DNA from: Methanobacterium sp. UBA375 | GTDB lineage: Archaea; Methanobacteriota; Methanobacteria; Methanobacteriales; Methanobacteriaceae | Direction of reading: 5' to 3' | Length of the DNA: 64,000 nt | Assembly: GCA_002495625.1 (NCBI GenBank) | Contig: DAGC01000002.1 | Coordinates: 182,212-246,211, forward strand | Shown here: positions 36,009-44,713 of the stretch, piece by piece | Position numbering within the stretch: the first letter of the stretch is position 1 | Layout: the number at the start of each line of letters is the position of its first letter | Made by a program: the position numbers and the translations under genes | The notes under the pieces: generated by a model | Told to the model about the DNA's origin: nothing | The model's input: only the letters and a program-made list of their open reading frames with translations | Databases searched by the model: none

Positions 36009-37121
36009 TTAGGGATAAATGTATTCTAATTTATCCATGGCAATTTCTATCTCTTCGTAAGAAGTAGCGTAGGATAATCGTACATGGTCTTGACCATAAA
36101 TTCCACATGAAATCCCTGGAACCAGTATAACATCCTTTTTCAGGGCGTCAGCCACAAATATTTCGGGATATTTGACTTTAGGGAATACGTAGAAGGCGCC
36201 TTTAGGTTCCACACAGCTTATACCCATACCCCTCAGACGGCTGACTATTAAGTCCCTTCTCCTCCTGAACTCCTTAACCATAGTATCGATACTGTCCTGA
36301 GGCCCTTCTAGGGCGGCAAGGGCGGCCTTCTGAGAGATGGAACTGGCGCAGGCCGTGTTATACTGGTGCACCTTCAACATTTCCTCAGTTATCTCGTGAC
36401 CCGCGGCCACGTATCCGATTCTAAAACCGGTCATAGCATAGGCCTTAGAAAAACCGTTGATGGTGATGCTGTTCTCGCTGTAGGTTCCCGGGCTGTGGTG
36501 TTTCTCGTCGTAGATGATCTTTTCATAGATTTCATCGGAGATAACCGCTATCTGATGGTCGTCGGCTATCTCGGCCACGCCTTTTATATCTTCTTTGGTC
36601 ATGACACTCCCGGTGGGGTTGGAGGGGGAGTTGATGATAACCGCCTTGGTTTTACTGGTGATATTCTCCTGGACCTTATCCGGGGTCATCCGGAATTCGT
36701 CTTCATCGCTCAACTTCACCGGGATTGATCTGCCACCGGCCAGTTTAACTGATGCTTCGTAGGATACAAAACCTGGATCCGGGATTAAAACTTCATCGCC
36801 AACATCTACCAGTGCATTTAAGGCAATCTGCAGGCCTTCACTGGCGCCTACCGTAACTATTATGTTTTCAGGAGAAACCCCTATATCATTATCATCTTTA
36901 AGTTTAGCAGAAATAGCTTCCCTGAGCTCTATTATGCCTTTGTTAACGGTGTAATGGGTGAATCCCTCGTCCAGGGCTTTCTTAGCCGCTTCCCGGATGT
37001 GGGGTGGGGTGTCGAAATCCGGCTCACCCAAGCCGAGGTTGATGGAATCGGCACCTACCAGTTCGAACATCTTCCTTATCCCGGAAAGACTGATATCTTT
37101 CACTCTTTTTGATGGTCGCAT
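36009..37121 (-). CDS. Aspartate-type aminotransferase (class I/II, PLP)
   Basis: A 370-residue enzyme of the AspC/AspB subgroup: NLGLGEPDFDTPPHI, VTVGASEGLQIAL, NSPSNPTGSV, the PLP-binding lysine in INGFSKAYAMTGFRIGY, and the carboxylate-binding Arg in VRLSYATS. It interconverts aspartate or another amino acid with its keto acid. It is shorter than many relatives (about 390-400) but no motif is missing. It is divergent from the permease gene at 37216, which could supply an amino-acid substrate. Confidence 0.92.
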   Translation of the reverse strand: MRPSKRVKDISLSGIRKMFELVGADSINLGLGEPDFDTPPHIREAAKKALDEGFTHYTVNKGIIELREAISAKLKDDNDIGVSPENIIVTVGASEGLQIALNALVDVGDEVLIPDPGFVSYEASVKLAGGRSIPVKLSDEDEFRMTPDKVQENITSKTKAVIINSPSNPTGSVMTKEDIKGVAEIADDHQIAVISDEIYEKIIYDEKHHSPGTYSENSITINGFSKAYAMTGFRIGYVAAGHEITEEMLKVHQYNTACASSISQKAALAALEGPQDSIDTMVKEFRRRRDLIVSRLRGMGISCVEPKGAFYVFPKVKYPEIFVADALKKDVILVPGISCGIYGQDHVRLSYATSYEEIEIAMDKLEYIYP

Positions 37122-37215
37122 GAATATTACCCATTTAATGCTTTCTACAACTGTTATCTATTTCCAGTCTACAATCTATATAGTATTTCTTCTCTAAGGA
37201 TATATATAGAACACT

Positions 37216-38613
37216 ATGGTTGTCCTTAAAAAATCCCTGAGTTTTTTTGATGTGATGAACCTGGTCATCGGAGCCATAGTCGGTGCTGACATCTACATCG
37301 CCGCTGCATTTGGAGCAGGCTTTCTGGGGCCGGCATCCATACTGGCCTGGGTTATAGCTGGTCTTATGGCCATCACCATAGCCCTCTGTTTCGCTGAATG
37401 CTCTTCCATAATTCCCAGGGTAGGCGGACCCTACGCTTATGCTAAAGAGGCGTTTGGAGATTTTGTGGGTTTTTTAGTGGGATGGGCACTGATCATCGCT
37501 GAATGGAGTGCCATAGCAGTATTTCCCCTGGCATTTGTAGCTTACCTATCCTACTTCTATCCCCATATGCCCTTATTTTTACAGATAACCATCAAAGTAC
37601 TTTTTGTCCTGTTTTTAACCGTGATAAATATAGTTGGGGTAAAACAGGCCGGGAAGGCCAATGATATATTAACCATCCTTAAGTTAGCCCCTTTACTGGT
37701 ATTCACCGTTGCCGGAATAATCTTCTTATCCCTGAACCCCACTGTGCTGGTTTCAAATTTCACTCCCTTCCTCCCACTGGGATTGGGGGGTCTGGGCAGT
37801 GCCCTGGTATTGATATTCTGGGCTTACATAGGGTTTGAACTGGTCACAGTCCCTTCTGATGAGATAATAGACCCTAAAAAGACCATACCGTTGGCTATAA
37901 GTTTTGGAATGGTGATTATAATTGTTTTCTATTTGATCACCAACTTCTTAGTGGTGGGAACCATACCCTGGGAAATGCTTTCCCATTCCACCGCTCCTTT
38001 AGCCCTAGCAGGATTTGCCATAATGGGAGTGGTAGGTGCTTTGCTCTTATCTGTAGGTGCCCTCTTCTCCATATCCGGATCTGATGAAGCTGGAGTACTG
38101 ACCGCTGCGCGGATACCTTATGCCATGGCCGGAGACGCCCTCTTACCCCATGCATTTGCCAAAATCCACCCTAAATATGGTACGCCCTACGTTTCCCTCA
38201 TTGTGCAGAGTTCTATTACCCTGATTGCATCCATATTCGGCACCATAGATCAGCTGATAATTTTATCCGTCTTTGCCATACTCTTATGTTACCTGGTAAC
38301 CTGTTTTGCAGTCTTCCCCCTTAAAAAAAAGATTGGAGGGGGAATAAAACTACCTCGCTTTGTACCGGTACTGGGAATTGTAGTCTGTATCTACATGATA
38401 ACCCAAACCCAGATTAATCAGATAATCATTGGTGTTATACTTATATTGGTGGGTGTTCCGGTGTATTTAAGATATTCACCAGAACACGAACTTACCCGTG
38501 TAAGGCGGGAAATAATTCACCAGGAAGGTTTATTCGCCCGGAGACTGCGTTACCCTGAGGTGTTTTTAGCCAGGTTCCTCAGAAGGATCAGGCAGTTAAT
38601 TAGCAGGATTTAG
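37216..38613 (+). CDS. APC-superfamily amino acid permease
   Basis: A 465-residue transporter with twelve predicted helices; the first carries the APC signature NLVIGAIVGADIYIAAAFGAG, followed by SIIPRVGGPYAYAKEAFG in helices two to three. It imports amino acids or polyamines with H+ or Na+ symport or by exchange; the substrate is unknown. A TATA-like CTATATAGTA at 37175-37184 is divergent with the aminotransferase promoter. The 3' end overlaps the convergent radical SAM gene by 14 bp. Confidence 0.92.
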   Translation: MVVLKKSLSFFDVMNLVIGAIVGADIYIAAAFGAGFLGPASILAWVIAGLMAITIALCFAECSSIIPRVGGPYAYAKEAFGDFVGFLVGWALIIAEWSAIAVFPLAFVAYLSYFYPHMPLFLQITIKVLFVLFLTVINIVGVKQAGKANDILTILKLAPLLVFTVAGIIFLSLNPTVLVSNFTPFLPLGLGGLGSALVLIFWAYIGFELVTVPSDEIIDPKKTIPLAISFGMVIIIVFYLITNFLVVGTIPWEMLSHSTAPLALAGFAIMGVVGALLLSVGALFSISGSDEAGVLTAARIPYAMAGDALLPHAFAKIHPKYGTPYVSLIVQSSITLIASIFGTIDQLIILSVFAILLCYLVTCFAVFPLKKKIGGGIKLPRFVPVLGIVVCIYMITQTQINQIIIGVILILVGVPVYLRYSPEHELTRVRREIIHQEGLFARRLRYPEVFLARFLRRIRQLISRI

Positions 38614-40168
38614 TACTTTTATCACAGGCACCACAATCGTAGCAACCGAAAGTCTCACACCAGGGAGTTAAACCGCCCTTTAAAGCTTTTAAATATTCTT
38701 CTTTAAGATAATCTTTTCTAACGCCTACATGGATGTTATCCCAGGGTAATTCATCCTCCATATCCCACTTAGGAGTTAATTTTTCCCATTCCCTTATGGG
38801 GACTTTAGATTTCAGCGATTTTAGAATGGTACTTCCCAGATCAGCAGTGCCCATGGATAAGACGTACTGTATAAGGGCCATCCGGGGGCTGTCTATTTTG
38901 AGGTTGGATCTCTTCAGTTCTGATTTTAAGAATTTAACATCATTTTTCATCTCTTTGAAGTCAAAATCCTCCCACTGGAAAGGGGTATGGGGCTTGGGGA
39001 TGAAGGGATTTATACTTATACGGAGTGCTGATCTTCTCTTAGGAATTGCCTCTAAATTCTTGATTAATTTAAGTAGATCGTCCAGGTCTTCCCGGGTTTC
39101 CGTTGGTAAACCCAGCATGAAGTAGAGTTTGACGTTGAGATCATAATTAAAGGCCTTATTCATTATAGTTATGATGTCATCATCGGTGATGGGTTTGTTT
39201 GTCACTTTCCTGATTCTCCAAGTGGATTCTGGGGCTATGGTGATGGTTTTAAGCCCGCTCTCTTTCAGGGTGGTTAAGAGTTCGTCAGAGATAGATTCAA
39301 TCCTCAATGATGGGGTGGTTATCTGGAAACCCCTCTCATACAATTCCATGCATAATTCTTCGATTTTTGAGTAATCAGATACTGCAGCTCCAATCAAAGC
39401 CACCCGGTCCAGGCCGGTGGCCTGCCTGCATTTCTCCGCAATCTCTAACAGATCTTTTAATGGTACTTCCCTCCGGGGCCGGTACATACACCCGGCCATG
39501 CAGAACCGGCACCCCCTGGTGCATCCCCGGGACACTCCTAAGAGAAATGCCCGGCCAAAGGCAGGTATGAAATCCTTATCATCGGTTTCCGGTATAACCT
39601 GTTTGATGGGATGCCAGGCATCCCTCATATCCTCCACTACTACCATTTCCACCGGGTTATCCGGCACGTAAACCCCTTTGATATCCAGGAAGGCGTCTAA
39701 CTCTTCCTGGGGGTCGTCCAGCTTGAGATAGGTGTCTATGAACTGGTCTAGCATGGCCTCTGCCTCCCCCACTAGGAAGATATCTATGAAATCAGTCATG
39801 GGTGATGGGTTGGAACTTGCACATGGTCCGCCGGCAATTACCAGGGGATCCTCACCGGTCCTTTCACTCTTCTTGATGGGTACTCCCCCTTCCTGGAGCA
39901 TCTCCAGGACATGGAAGTAGTCCTGTTCGTACTGGAGTGAAAAACCAACTATATCAAAATCTTTAAGGGGGGTACTTGATTCCAGGGTCTTAGAATATGG
40001 ATATATGGCCCTTTCGCAGTACACGTCTTCCCGTGAATTTAGAAAGTCGTAGATTATATGGAATCCTAGGCTGGACATGGCGCTGCGGTAGAGATTGGGG
40101 TAGCAGGATGCGAAGCGTAAGTCCACCCGGCGGGGATCCTTGATGACCACGTTATGTTCCCGGAGCAT
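38600..40168 (-). CDS. Radical SAM protein with N-terminal B12-binding-like domain
   Basis: A 522-residue protein. The N-terminus (VDLRFASCYPNLYRSAMSSL) resembles the wing of TIGR03960-type radical SAM proteins with a cobalamin-like fold, and the radical SAM core begins at SRGCTRGCRFCMAGCMYRPR (about 216-235), giving the CxxxCxxC cluster ligands. A C-terminal Cys cluster CETFGCYDCGACD may bind a second cluster. The reaction is unknown. It is divergent from coaD (40 bp apart) and overlaps the end of the convergent permease gene by 14 bp. Confidence 0.87.
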   Translation of the reverse strand: MLREHNVVIKDPRRVDLRFASCYPNLYRSAMSSLGFHIIYDFLNSREDVYCERAIYPYSKTLESSTPLKDFDIVGFSLQYEQDYFHVLEMLQEGGVPIKKSERTGEDPLVIAGGPCASSNPSPMTDFIDIFLVGEAEAMLDQFIDTYLKLDDPQEELDAFLDIKGVYVPDNPVEMVVVEDMRDAWHPIKQVIPETDDKDFIPAFGRAFLLGVSRGCTRGCRFCMAGCMYRPRREVPLKDLLEIAEKCRQATGLDRVALIGAAVSDYSKIEELCMELYERGFQITTPSLRIESISDELLTTLKESGLKTITIAPESTWRIRKVTNKPITDDDIITIMNKAFNYDLNVKLYFMLGLPTETREDLDDLLKLIKNLEAIPKRRSALRISINPFIPKPHTPFQWEDFDFKEMKNDVKFLKSELKRSNLKIDSPRMALIQYVLSMGTADLGSTILKSLKSKVPIREWEKLTPKWDMEDELPWDNIHVGVRKDYLKEEYLKALKGGLTPWCETFGCYDCGACDKSTKSC

Positions 40169-40207
40169 AACTTATATTTTAACTTCAAAACATAATCAAG
40201 GTAACGA

Positions 40208-40687
40208 ATGGCAGGAAAAAATATGCACGAGAAAAAATATAGAAAGTTAGCCGTAGGGGGAACCTTTGACAGATTCCACGAAGGACACCTGAAACTCCTG
40301 AGTAAAGCCTTCCAGCTGAGCGAACTGGTACTTATAGGGGTGACATCGGATGAATTTGCCCAGGATAAGGGACCGATAGAACCCTGTAGTGAGAGGATGT
40401 CCAATCTGGTCTGGGAACTGGAAAAATTCACAGGCAACTACATCGTATCACGCCTGGACGACTCCTGCGGACCGACCATACAGGAAGAAGACATAGAAGC
40501 CCTGGTGGTAAGTGAAGAGACCGAACCCACCGCCCAAATGATAAACGACATCAGGAAGAAGAAAGGCATGAAACCCCTGGACATCATAACCATCGATATG
40601 GTGCTGGCCGATGACGGCAAACCCATCTCCTCCACCCGGATACGGGAAGGAGAGATCGATGTTGCTGGTACGGTACTGAAGGATTGA
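40208..40687 (+). CDS. coaD: Archaeal phosphopantetheine adenylyltransferase
   Basis: A 159-residue nucleotidyltransferase with the signature VGGTFDRFHEGHLKLL near residues 16-31 (T/HxGH superfamily) and the ISSTRIR motif at the C-terminus. It makes dephospho-CoA from 4'-phosphopantetheine and ATP, step four of CoA synthesis. The archaeal form is distinct from bacterial CoaD but performs the same reaction. It starts with ATG at 40208, divergent from the radical SAM gene; an alternative ATG is at 40223. Confidence 0.92.
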   Translation: MAGKNMHEKKYRKLAVGGTFDRFHEGHLKLLSKAFQLSELVLIGVTSDEFAQDKGPIEPCSERMSNLVWELEKFTGNYIVSRLDDSCGPTIQEEDIEALVVSEETEPTAQMINDIRKKKGMKPLDIITIDMVLADDGKPISSTRIREGEIDVAGTVLKD

Positions 40688-40770
40688 TTTTGACAATCTG
40701 AAAGCTAAGATTCGGCTGGAATTCTATTTAATAAAATTCTGGTTTTTAAATAAAAAGAATTCAGAGCAAA

Positions 40771-40780
40771 CTATATATGT
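40771..40780 (+). promoter_or_regulatory. TATA box upstream of the inosine/xanthosine triphosphatase gene
   Basis: CTATATATGT lies 58 bp before the ATG at 40838 and predicts a start near 40800, leaving a short leader with GAGGAAAT before the start codon. Confidence 0.5.
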
Positions 40781-40837
40781 TACATATACCGAAAATTAAG
40801 TCAGTTATTAGTAACTATACAATGAAGTGAGGAAATT

Positions 40838-41362
40838 ATGATAGTACAGGTAGGTTCCAAGAATCCAGTAAAAGTCCAGGCCACCAGGAATGTTTTAGAG
40901 AAGTTTTACAACGATGTCACTGTATCGGCAGTCCATGTCAACTCCGGGGTACCAGATCAGCCCATCGGACTCAAACAAACCATAGAAGGAGCGGTAAACC
41001 GGGCAAAAAGAGCGTATTCGTCTGACTGTGACTTGGGAGTAGGCATAGAATCCGGCCTCTTAGAGGCACCCCACACCATCACCGGCTACGTCGACCTGCA
41101 ATGGTGCGCCATCTACGACGGGAAAAAAACAACCCTAGGCGTGAGCGCGGGCTTCGAATATCCACCGTCAGTGGTTGGAGAAGTGTTAAACGGAAAAGAA
41201 GTGGGGGATGTGATGGACGAACTGACCGGTGTGAATAATTTAGGCGAAAAGATGGGAGCGGTAAGTTACCTATCCCGAGGGCTACTGGACCGTACCGGAA
41301 ATACTGAGCAATGTGTTTTGATGGCCATGATTCCCCGGTTGAATGAGGGGATTTATTTTTAG
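40838..41362 (+). CDS. Inosine/xanthosine triphosphatase (YjjX/DUF84 family)
   Basis: A 174-residue protein matching YjjX: VGSKNPVKVQATRNVL at the N-terminus, VNSGVPDQPIG, the AVNRAKRAYS helix, DLGVGIESGL and CVLMAMIPRLN near the end. It hydrolyses non-canonical ITP and XTP to protect nucleic acids. The ATG has GAGGAAAT upstream. It is the last gene before the AT-rich glycan cluster; a short resemblance to its middle part recurs near 43001. Confidence 0.9.
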   Translation: MIVQVGSKNPVKVQATRNVLEKFYNDVTVSAVHVNSGVPDQPIGLKQTIEGAVNRAKRAYSSDCDLGVGIESGLLEAPHTITGYVDLQWCAIYDGKKTTLGVSAGFEYPPSVVGEVLNGKEVGDVMDELTGVNNLGEKMGAVSYLSRGLLDRTGNTEQCVLMAMIPRLNEGIYF

Positions 41363-41368
41363 GAAATA

Positions 41369-42943
41369 GTGGTTAAATTGAATACACCTACTTTTACTCG
41401 GGATAATTATTTGATTTTGACTGTTTTAGGCGTATATTTGTTAATTGGCCTTGTTTTGTTAAATTATTATCAATATTATTTTACTTCTGATGGAATTTCC
41501 TATATCACTATAACTCAAAAATATCTGATAGGAGATTGGGGGAATGCTATTAACGCCTATTGGGGGCCGTTATTGTCATGGTTAATGGTTCCATTTTTAT
41601 TCTTCAGTTCCAGTCCTCTGGAAAATTTATACTTGGCTAAGTTATTAAACTTAATTATAGGTTTTTTCACAATAATAGGAGTTAAATTACTATCTGATAA
41701 ATTTGGGATAAAAAATGAGGTCCAGATAGTTTTTCTATTTTCATTAATCCCTGCAATGCTCATATTCTCACTTCTTTATATTAGTCCTGACTTATTGGTT
41801 GTTTGTTGTTTGGTTTTTTATTTAAGTTTCTTTTTCGATGAACATTATTCTTATAATCTAAAAAATGGTATATTTTGTGGTTTATTCGGCGGTTTAGCTT
41901 TTTTAACTAAAAGTTATGCCTTCGTGCTTTTTTTATTCCATTTTACCATATTTAATTTCTATTTTTATTTTAGAAATGTTTCAAATAGAAAAGTTGTTCT
42001 AAAAAACTTTCTATTGGGGTTGTCTGTATTTTTTATTATCAGCGGAGCTTGGACTGGGGTAATCAGTGATAAATATGGCTATTTGACAATAGGGACCGCT
42101 GGGGGATATAATTATGAATTGGTTGGTCTAGAATCTAGGGGACAAGCAACGGGTTACCAAGGGCTGATGAAACCCCCAAATAATAGCGCGGTAAGTGCAT
42201 GGGAAGATCCTTCTTTCTTTAAAATGAATTCATGGAGTGTTTTTGGTTCTTGGAATAATTTTAAGCATCAGCTGAATCTTATTTTGAAGAATTCAATTAA
42301 TATCCTATTTATATTTGTAAATTATTCCTTTCTTTCCTTAACTATCCTGATAGTTACAATTTTATTTATTATAAAAACAAACTTTAAAGAATCCAGAAGA
42401 AAAATAGTATGTTTATTGGCTACTATATTAATATTTCCCAGTTTTTATACCTTTATTGTGGTTGAAAACAGATATTTGTGGTTGGTTTATATTTTAACCA
42501 TGATAACAGGTATTTATTTAATTAATCATTTCTACAACGTAGATAGATTGAATAAGTTTAGTAGATATATTTTACTGGCATTTCTGTTAACATCTTTTAT
42601 TGTAACGCCAATCATGAACCTAGCTAATACTTTCAACGTGGGAAATGATGAATATATTCTAAGCCAGTCCCTAGAGAATGTCTATAATGTGAAAGGAAAT
42701 ATTGCTTCGAATGATAAATGGGAATCATCCTTATATCTGGCATATTTTTTAAACAGTAAATACTATGGGATAACCATAAATAATGGGGATGTAAACTCAG
42801 TCAATGATCAATTAACAAGCAGTGAGATTGATTATTATTTAGTTTGGGGGGATAGTGGTGGTTATCAATTATCGGACTATGAGGAAATAACTAATGGTAG
42901 AATACCATGGTTAAAAGTTTATTCTAGAAATAAAAATAAATAA
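41369..42943 (+). CDS. GT39-like polytopic membrane protein
   Basis: A 524-residue very hydrophobic protein with about eleven helices. The first loop contains FTSDGISYITITQKY, the acidic site expected for a PMT/ArnT-type glycosyltransferase using a lipid-phosphate sugar donor, and GGLAFLTKSYAFVLFLFH resembles the conserved motif of that superfamily. It begins seven bases after the triphosphatase stop; start could be GTG at 41369 or TTG at 41378. It likely adds sugars on the outside of the membrane; donor and acceptor are unknown. Codon usage is much more A/T-rich than upstream genes. Confidence 0.78.
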   Translation: MVKLNTPTFTRDNYLILTVLGVYLLIGLVLLNYYQYYFTSDGISYITITQKYLIGDWGNAINAYWGPLLSWLMVPFLFFSSSPLENLYLAKLLNLIIGFFTIIGVKLLSDKFGIKNEVQIVFLFSLIPAMLIFSLLYISPDLLVVCCLVFYLSFFFDEHYSYNLKNGIFCGLFGGLAFLTKSYAFVLFLFHFTIFNFYFYFRNVSNRKVVLKNFLLGLSVFFIISGAWTGVISDKYGYLTIGTAGGYNYELVGLESRGQATGYQGLMKPPNNSAVSAWEDPSFFKMNSWSVFGSWNNFKHQLNLILKNSINILFIFVNYSFLSLTILIVTILFIIKTNFKESRRKIVCLLATILIFPSFYTFIVVENRYLWLVYILTMITGIYLINHFYNVDRLNKFSRYILLAFLLTSFIVTPIMNLANTFNVGNDEYILSQSLENVYNVKGNIASNDKWESSLYLAYFLNSKYYGITINNGDVNSVNDQLTSSEIDYYLVWGDSGGYQLSDYEEITNGRIPWLKVYSRNKNK

Positions 42944-42952
42944 ATATTGAAT

Positions 42953-43003
42953 TAAATTTTATTCAATGTTTTAAGATATTTAAGAAGCGGTTTAATCCAA
43001 GCG
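42953..43003 (-). pseudogene. Fragment of a hexapeptide acyltransferase 3' end
   Basis: 51 bp match the last codons of the acyltransferase gene at 54250-54897 (54251-54301) with five differences, all transitions. On the minus strand it reads AWIKPLLKYLKTLNKI-stop, compared with ARIKPLPKHLKTLNKI-stop. Nothing longer is preserved, so it is a decayed remnant between two glycosyltransferase genes. Confidence 0.8.
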
Positions 43004-43063
43004 AAAAAAGCCTACTCAACTGATCGTAGTTACAGTTTTATCTGAAATAAAAGGGATGTTTTA

Positions 43064-44710
43064 ATGGAAATAGTAAACAAAATCAAGAGTAATCGCTGGT
43101 TTCTATTGATTTTTCTGGTTATTATTTTGATTATCATCACCTATTCGAAGATAAAAATACAACTCATAATAGGACCAAGTTATGATGCATATGACTTTTT
43201 GGCAAATGCTGCTGAATTTGCAGGTAAAAGTATAGGTTATTCTGATCTTCGGCCGCCGTTCATTTCTTTCCTGATTTCGATTGTTTTCAGATTTGATGGC
43301 TTTTCAGAAGCCCCAATATTTATTATAGACGGAATATTTTATATTTTAGGAACCATTGGGTTGTTTTTACTTCTGAAATTACGTTTCAATTCTTTATATT
43401 CCTTTTTAGGTAGTCTTCTATATGCAACATTCCCCATCTTATTAACTTATGTCGCAGTGGGTTTCCCTGAACTTTCCAGCATTTCCATTTCTATATGGGC
43501 CTTGTATTTAACCGTTTTAGCAGTTAAAAAGGATTCAAAATTCTTTTTTATCTCTTTCCCCTTAGCAATGTTGGCCTTTTTGACGAAGTTTAATCAAGCT
43601 TTAATTATTTTCCCTTTATTCCTTTATATTCTAATAAATTGGAAGAATATAAAAAATCACAGAAACATAGCCTTCGGAATCGCTATATCTTCTTTGATAA
43701 TCGTTCCAGTTTTAATATATTATTCATTTAAATATGGAAATCCTATATTTCCTTTTTTAGATTTCTATGGCACGAGTTCAAATCTTATAAGTGAGCATTT
43801 CGATTATAATCCAGATCCATTTTTCTACATAAAATTATTACCATTAGTAATTGGAAATGGGGCTTTATTGGTTATATTTACTATAATGGGGGGTTTATTA
43901 CTTAGTTATGTTAAATTATTGCTTGGAAAATCAAGTATTTCAGAATTTAAAATTAATTTCAAAGAAGATTTATTAATAAAGTTAAGTGTGCCTATTTTAT
44001 TTGTCGTATTCTTGATTAGTTGGGGAAGTGTTTCTTATCTATTGAGCGAGATATTATTCTTTTTCATACTTTGGGGTTTATTTAAACTGTCAAAGCACGA
44101 TAATAGATATGATTTAGACTTTTTATTTTTATCTTGGTTTGGGTCGTTTTTAATTTTCATTAGTGCATATTCACTTAAAGATGTAAGATATTTCCTGATG
44201 ATATTGCCGCCGTTTGCATATTTCTTGATTAGAGGTTTGAAAATAGTGGAAAACCAGGTTGGTTTATTAAAACAGAGAAAATTAACATCTTATCTTGCAC
44301 CAATATTTATATTGGTCATAATTTTATCCACGGCTTTGTATATATCAACTATTCCAGACGCAAATAACAAACTTAAAACTGTTAATATTAATATGGAAGA
44401 AGCTAGCCACTGGTTGGTGAACTATGATCCAGATTATAAGTCTAAAATAGTATTTTCTGATTTATGGCCGAATACAGCATGGGTTCTCCAGATGAATGTG
44501 CAAAAAATGCCAGAATTTAAAAATAATCAAAAATATTATTTAAATTTAAAGGATTATAGTCCGACGAAAGAAGATAGTGATGTAGCTAATAACTTTTTGG
44601 TTGAAAATAACGCCGATTACTACTTCAGTATTCGTGACTGGGTTAATCTGAATAATTATGACCCTATAAACAAATTTGGATACGTGACCATTTACAAAAA
44701 GAAGAGTTAA
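43064..44710 (+). CDS. GT39-like polytopic glycosyltransferase
   Basis: A 548-residue protein with eleven or twelve helices. After the first helix comes IIGPSYDAYDFLANAAEFAG, with the acidic pair expected in PMT_2/ArnT-type enzymes, then GYSDLRPPFISFLISIVFRF. The C-terminal soluble part contains EEASHWLVNYDPDYKSKIVF, LWPNTAWVLQMN and NNFLVENNADYYFS. It is a clear paralogue of the next gene, three bases away. Such proteins transfer a sugar from a dolichyl- or archaeal lipid-phosphate carrier on the outer face. Confidence 0.85.
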   Translation: MEIVNKIKSNRWFLLIFLVIILIIITYSKIKIQLIIGPSYDAYDFLANAAEFAGKSIGYSDLRPPFISFLISIVFRFDGFSEAPIFIIDGIFYILGTIGLFLLLKLRFNSLYSFLGSLLYATFPILLTYVAVGFPELSSISISIWALYLTVLAVKKDSKFFFISFPLAMLAFLTKFNQALIIFPLFLYILINWKNIKNHRNIAFGIAISSLIIVPVLIYYSFKYGNPIFPFLDFYGTSSNLISEHFDYNPDPFFYIKLLPLVIGNGALLVIFTIMGGLLLSYVKLLLGKSSISEFKINFKEDLLIKLSVPILFVVFLISWGSVSYLLSEILFFFILWGLFKLSKHDNRYDLDFLFLSWFGSFLIFISAYSLKDVRYFLMILPPFAYFLIRGLKIVENQVGLLKQRKLTSYLAPIFILVIILSTALYISTIPDANNKLKTVNINMEEASHWLVNYDPDYKSKIVFSDLWPNTAWVLQMNVQKMPEFKNNQKYYLNLKDYSPTKEDSDVANNFLVENNADYYFSIRDWVNLNNYDPINKFGYVTIYKKKS

Positions 44711-44713
44711 TAG

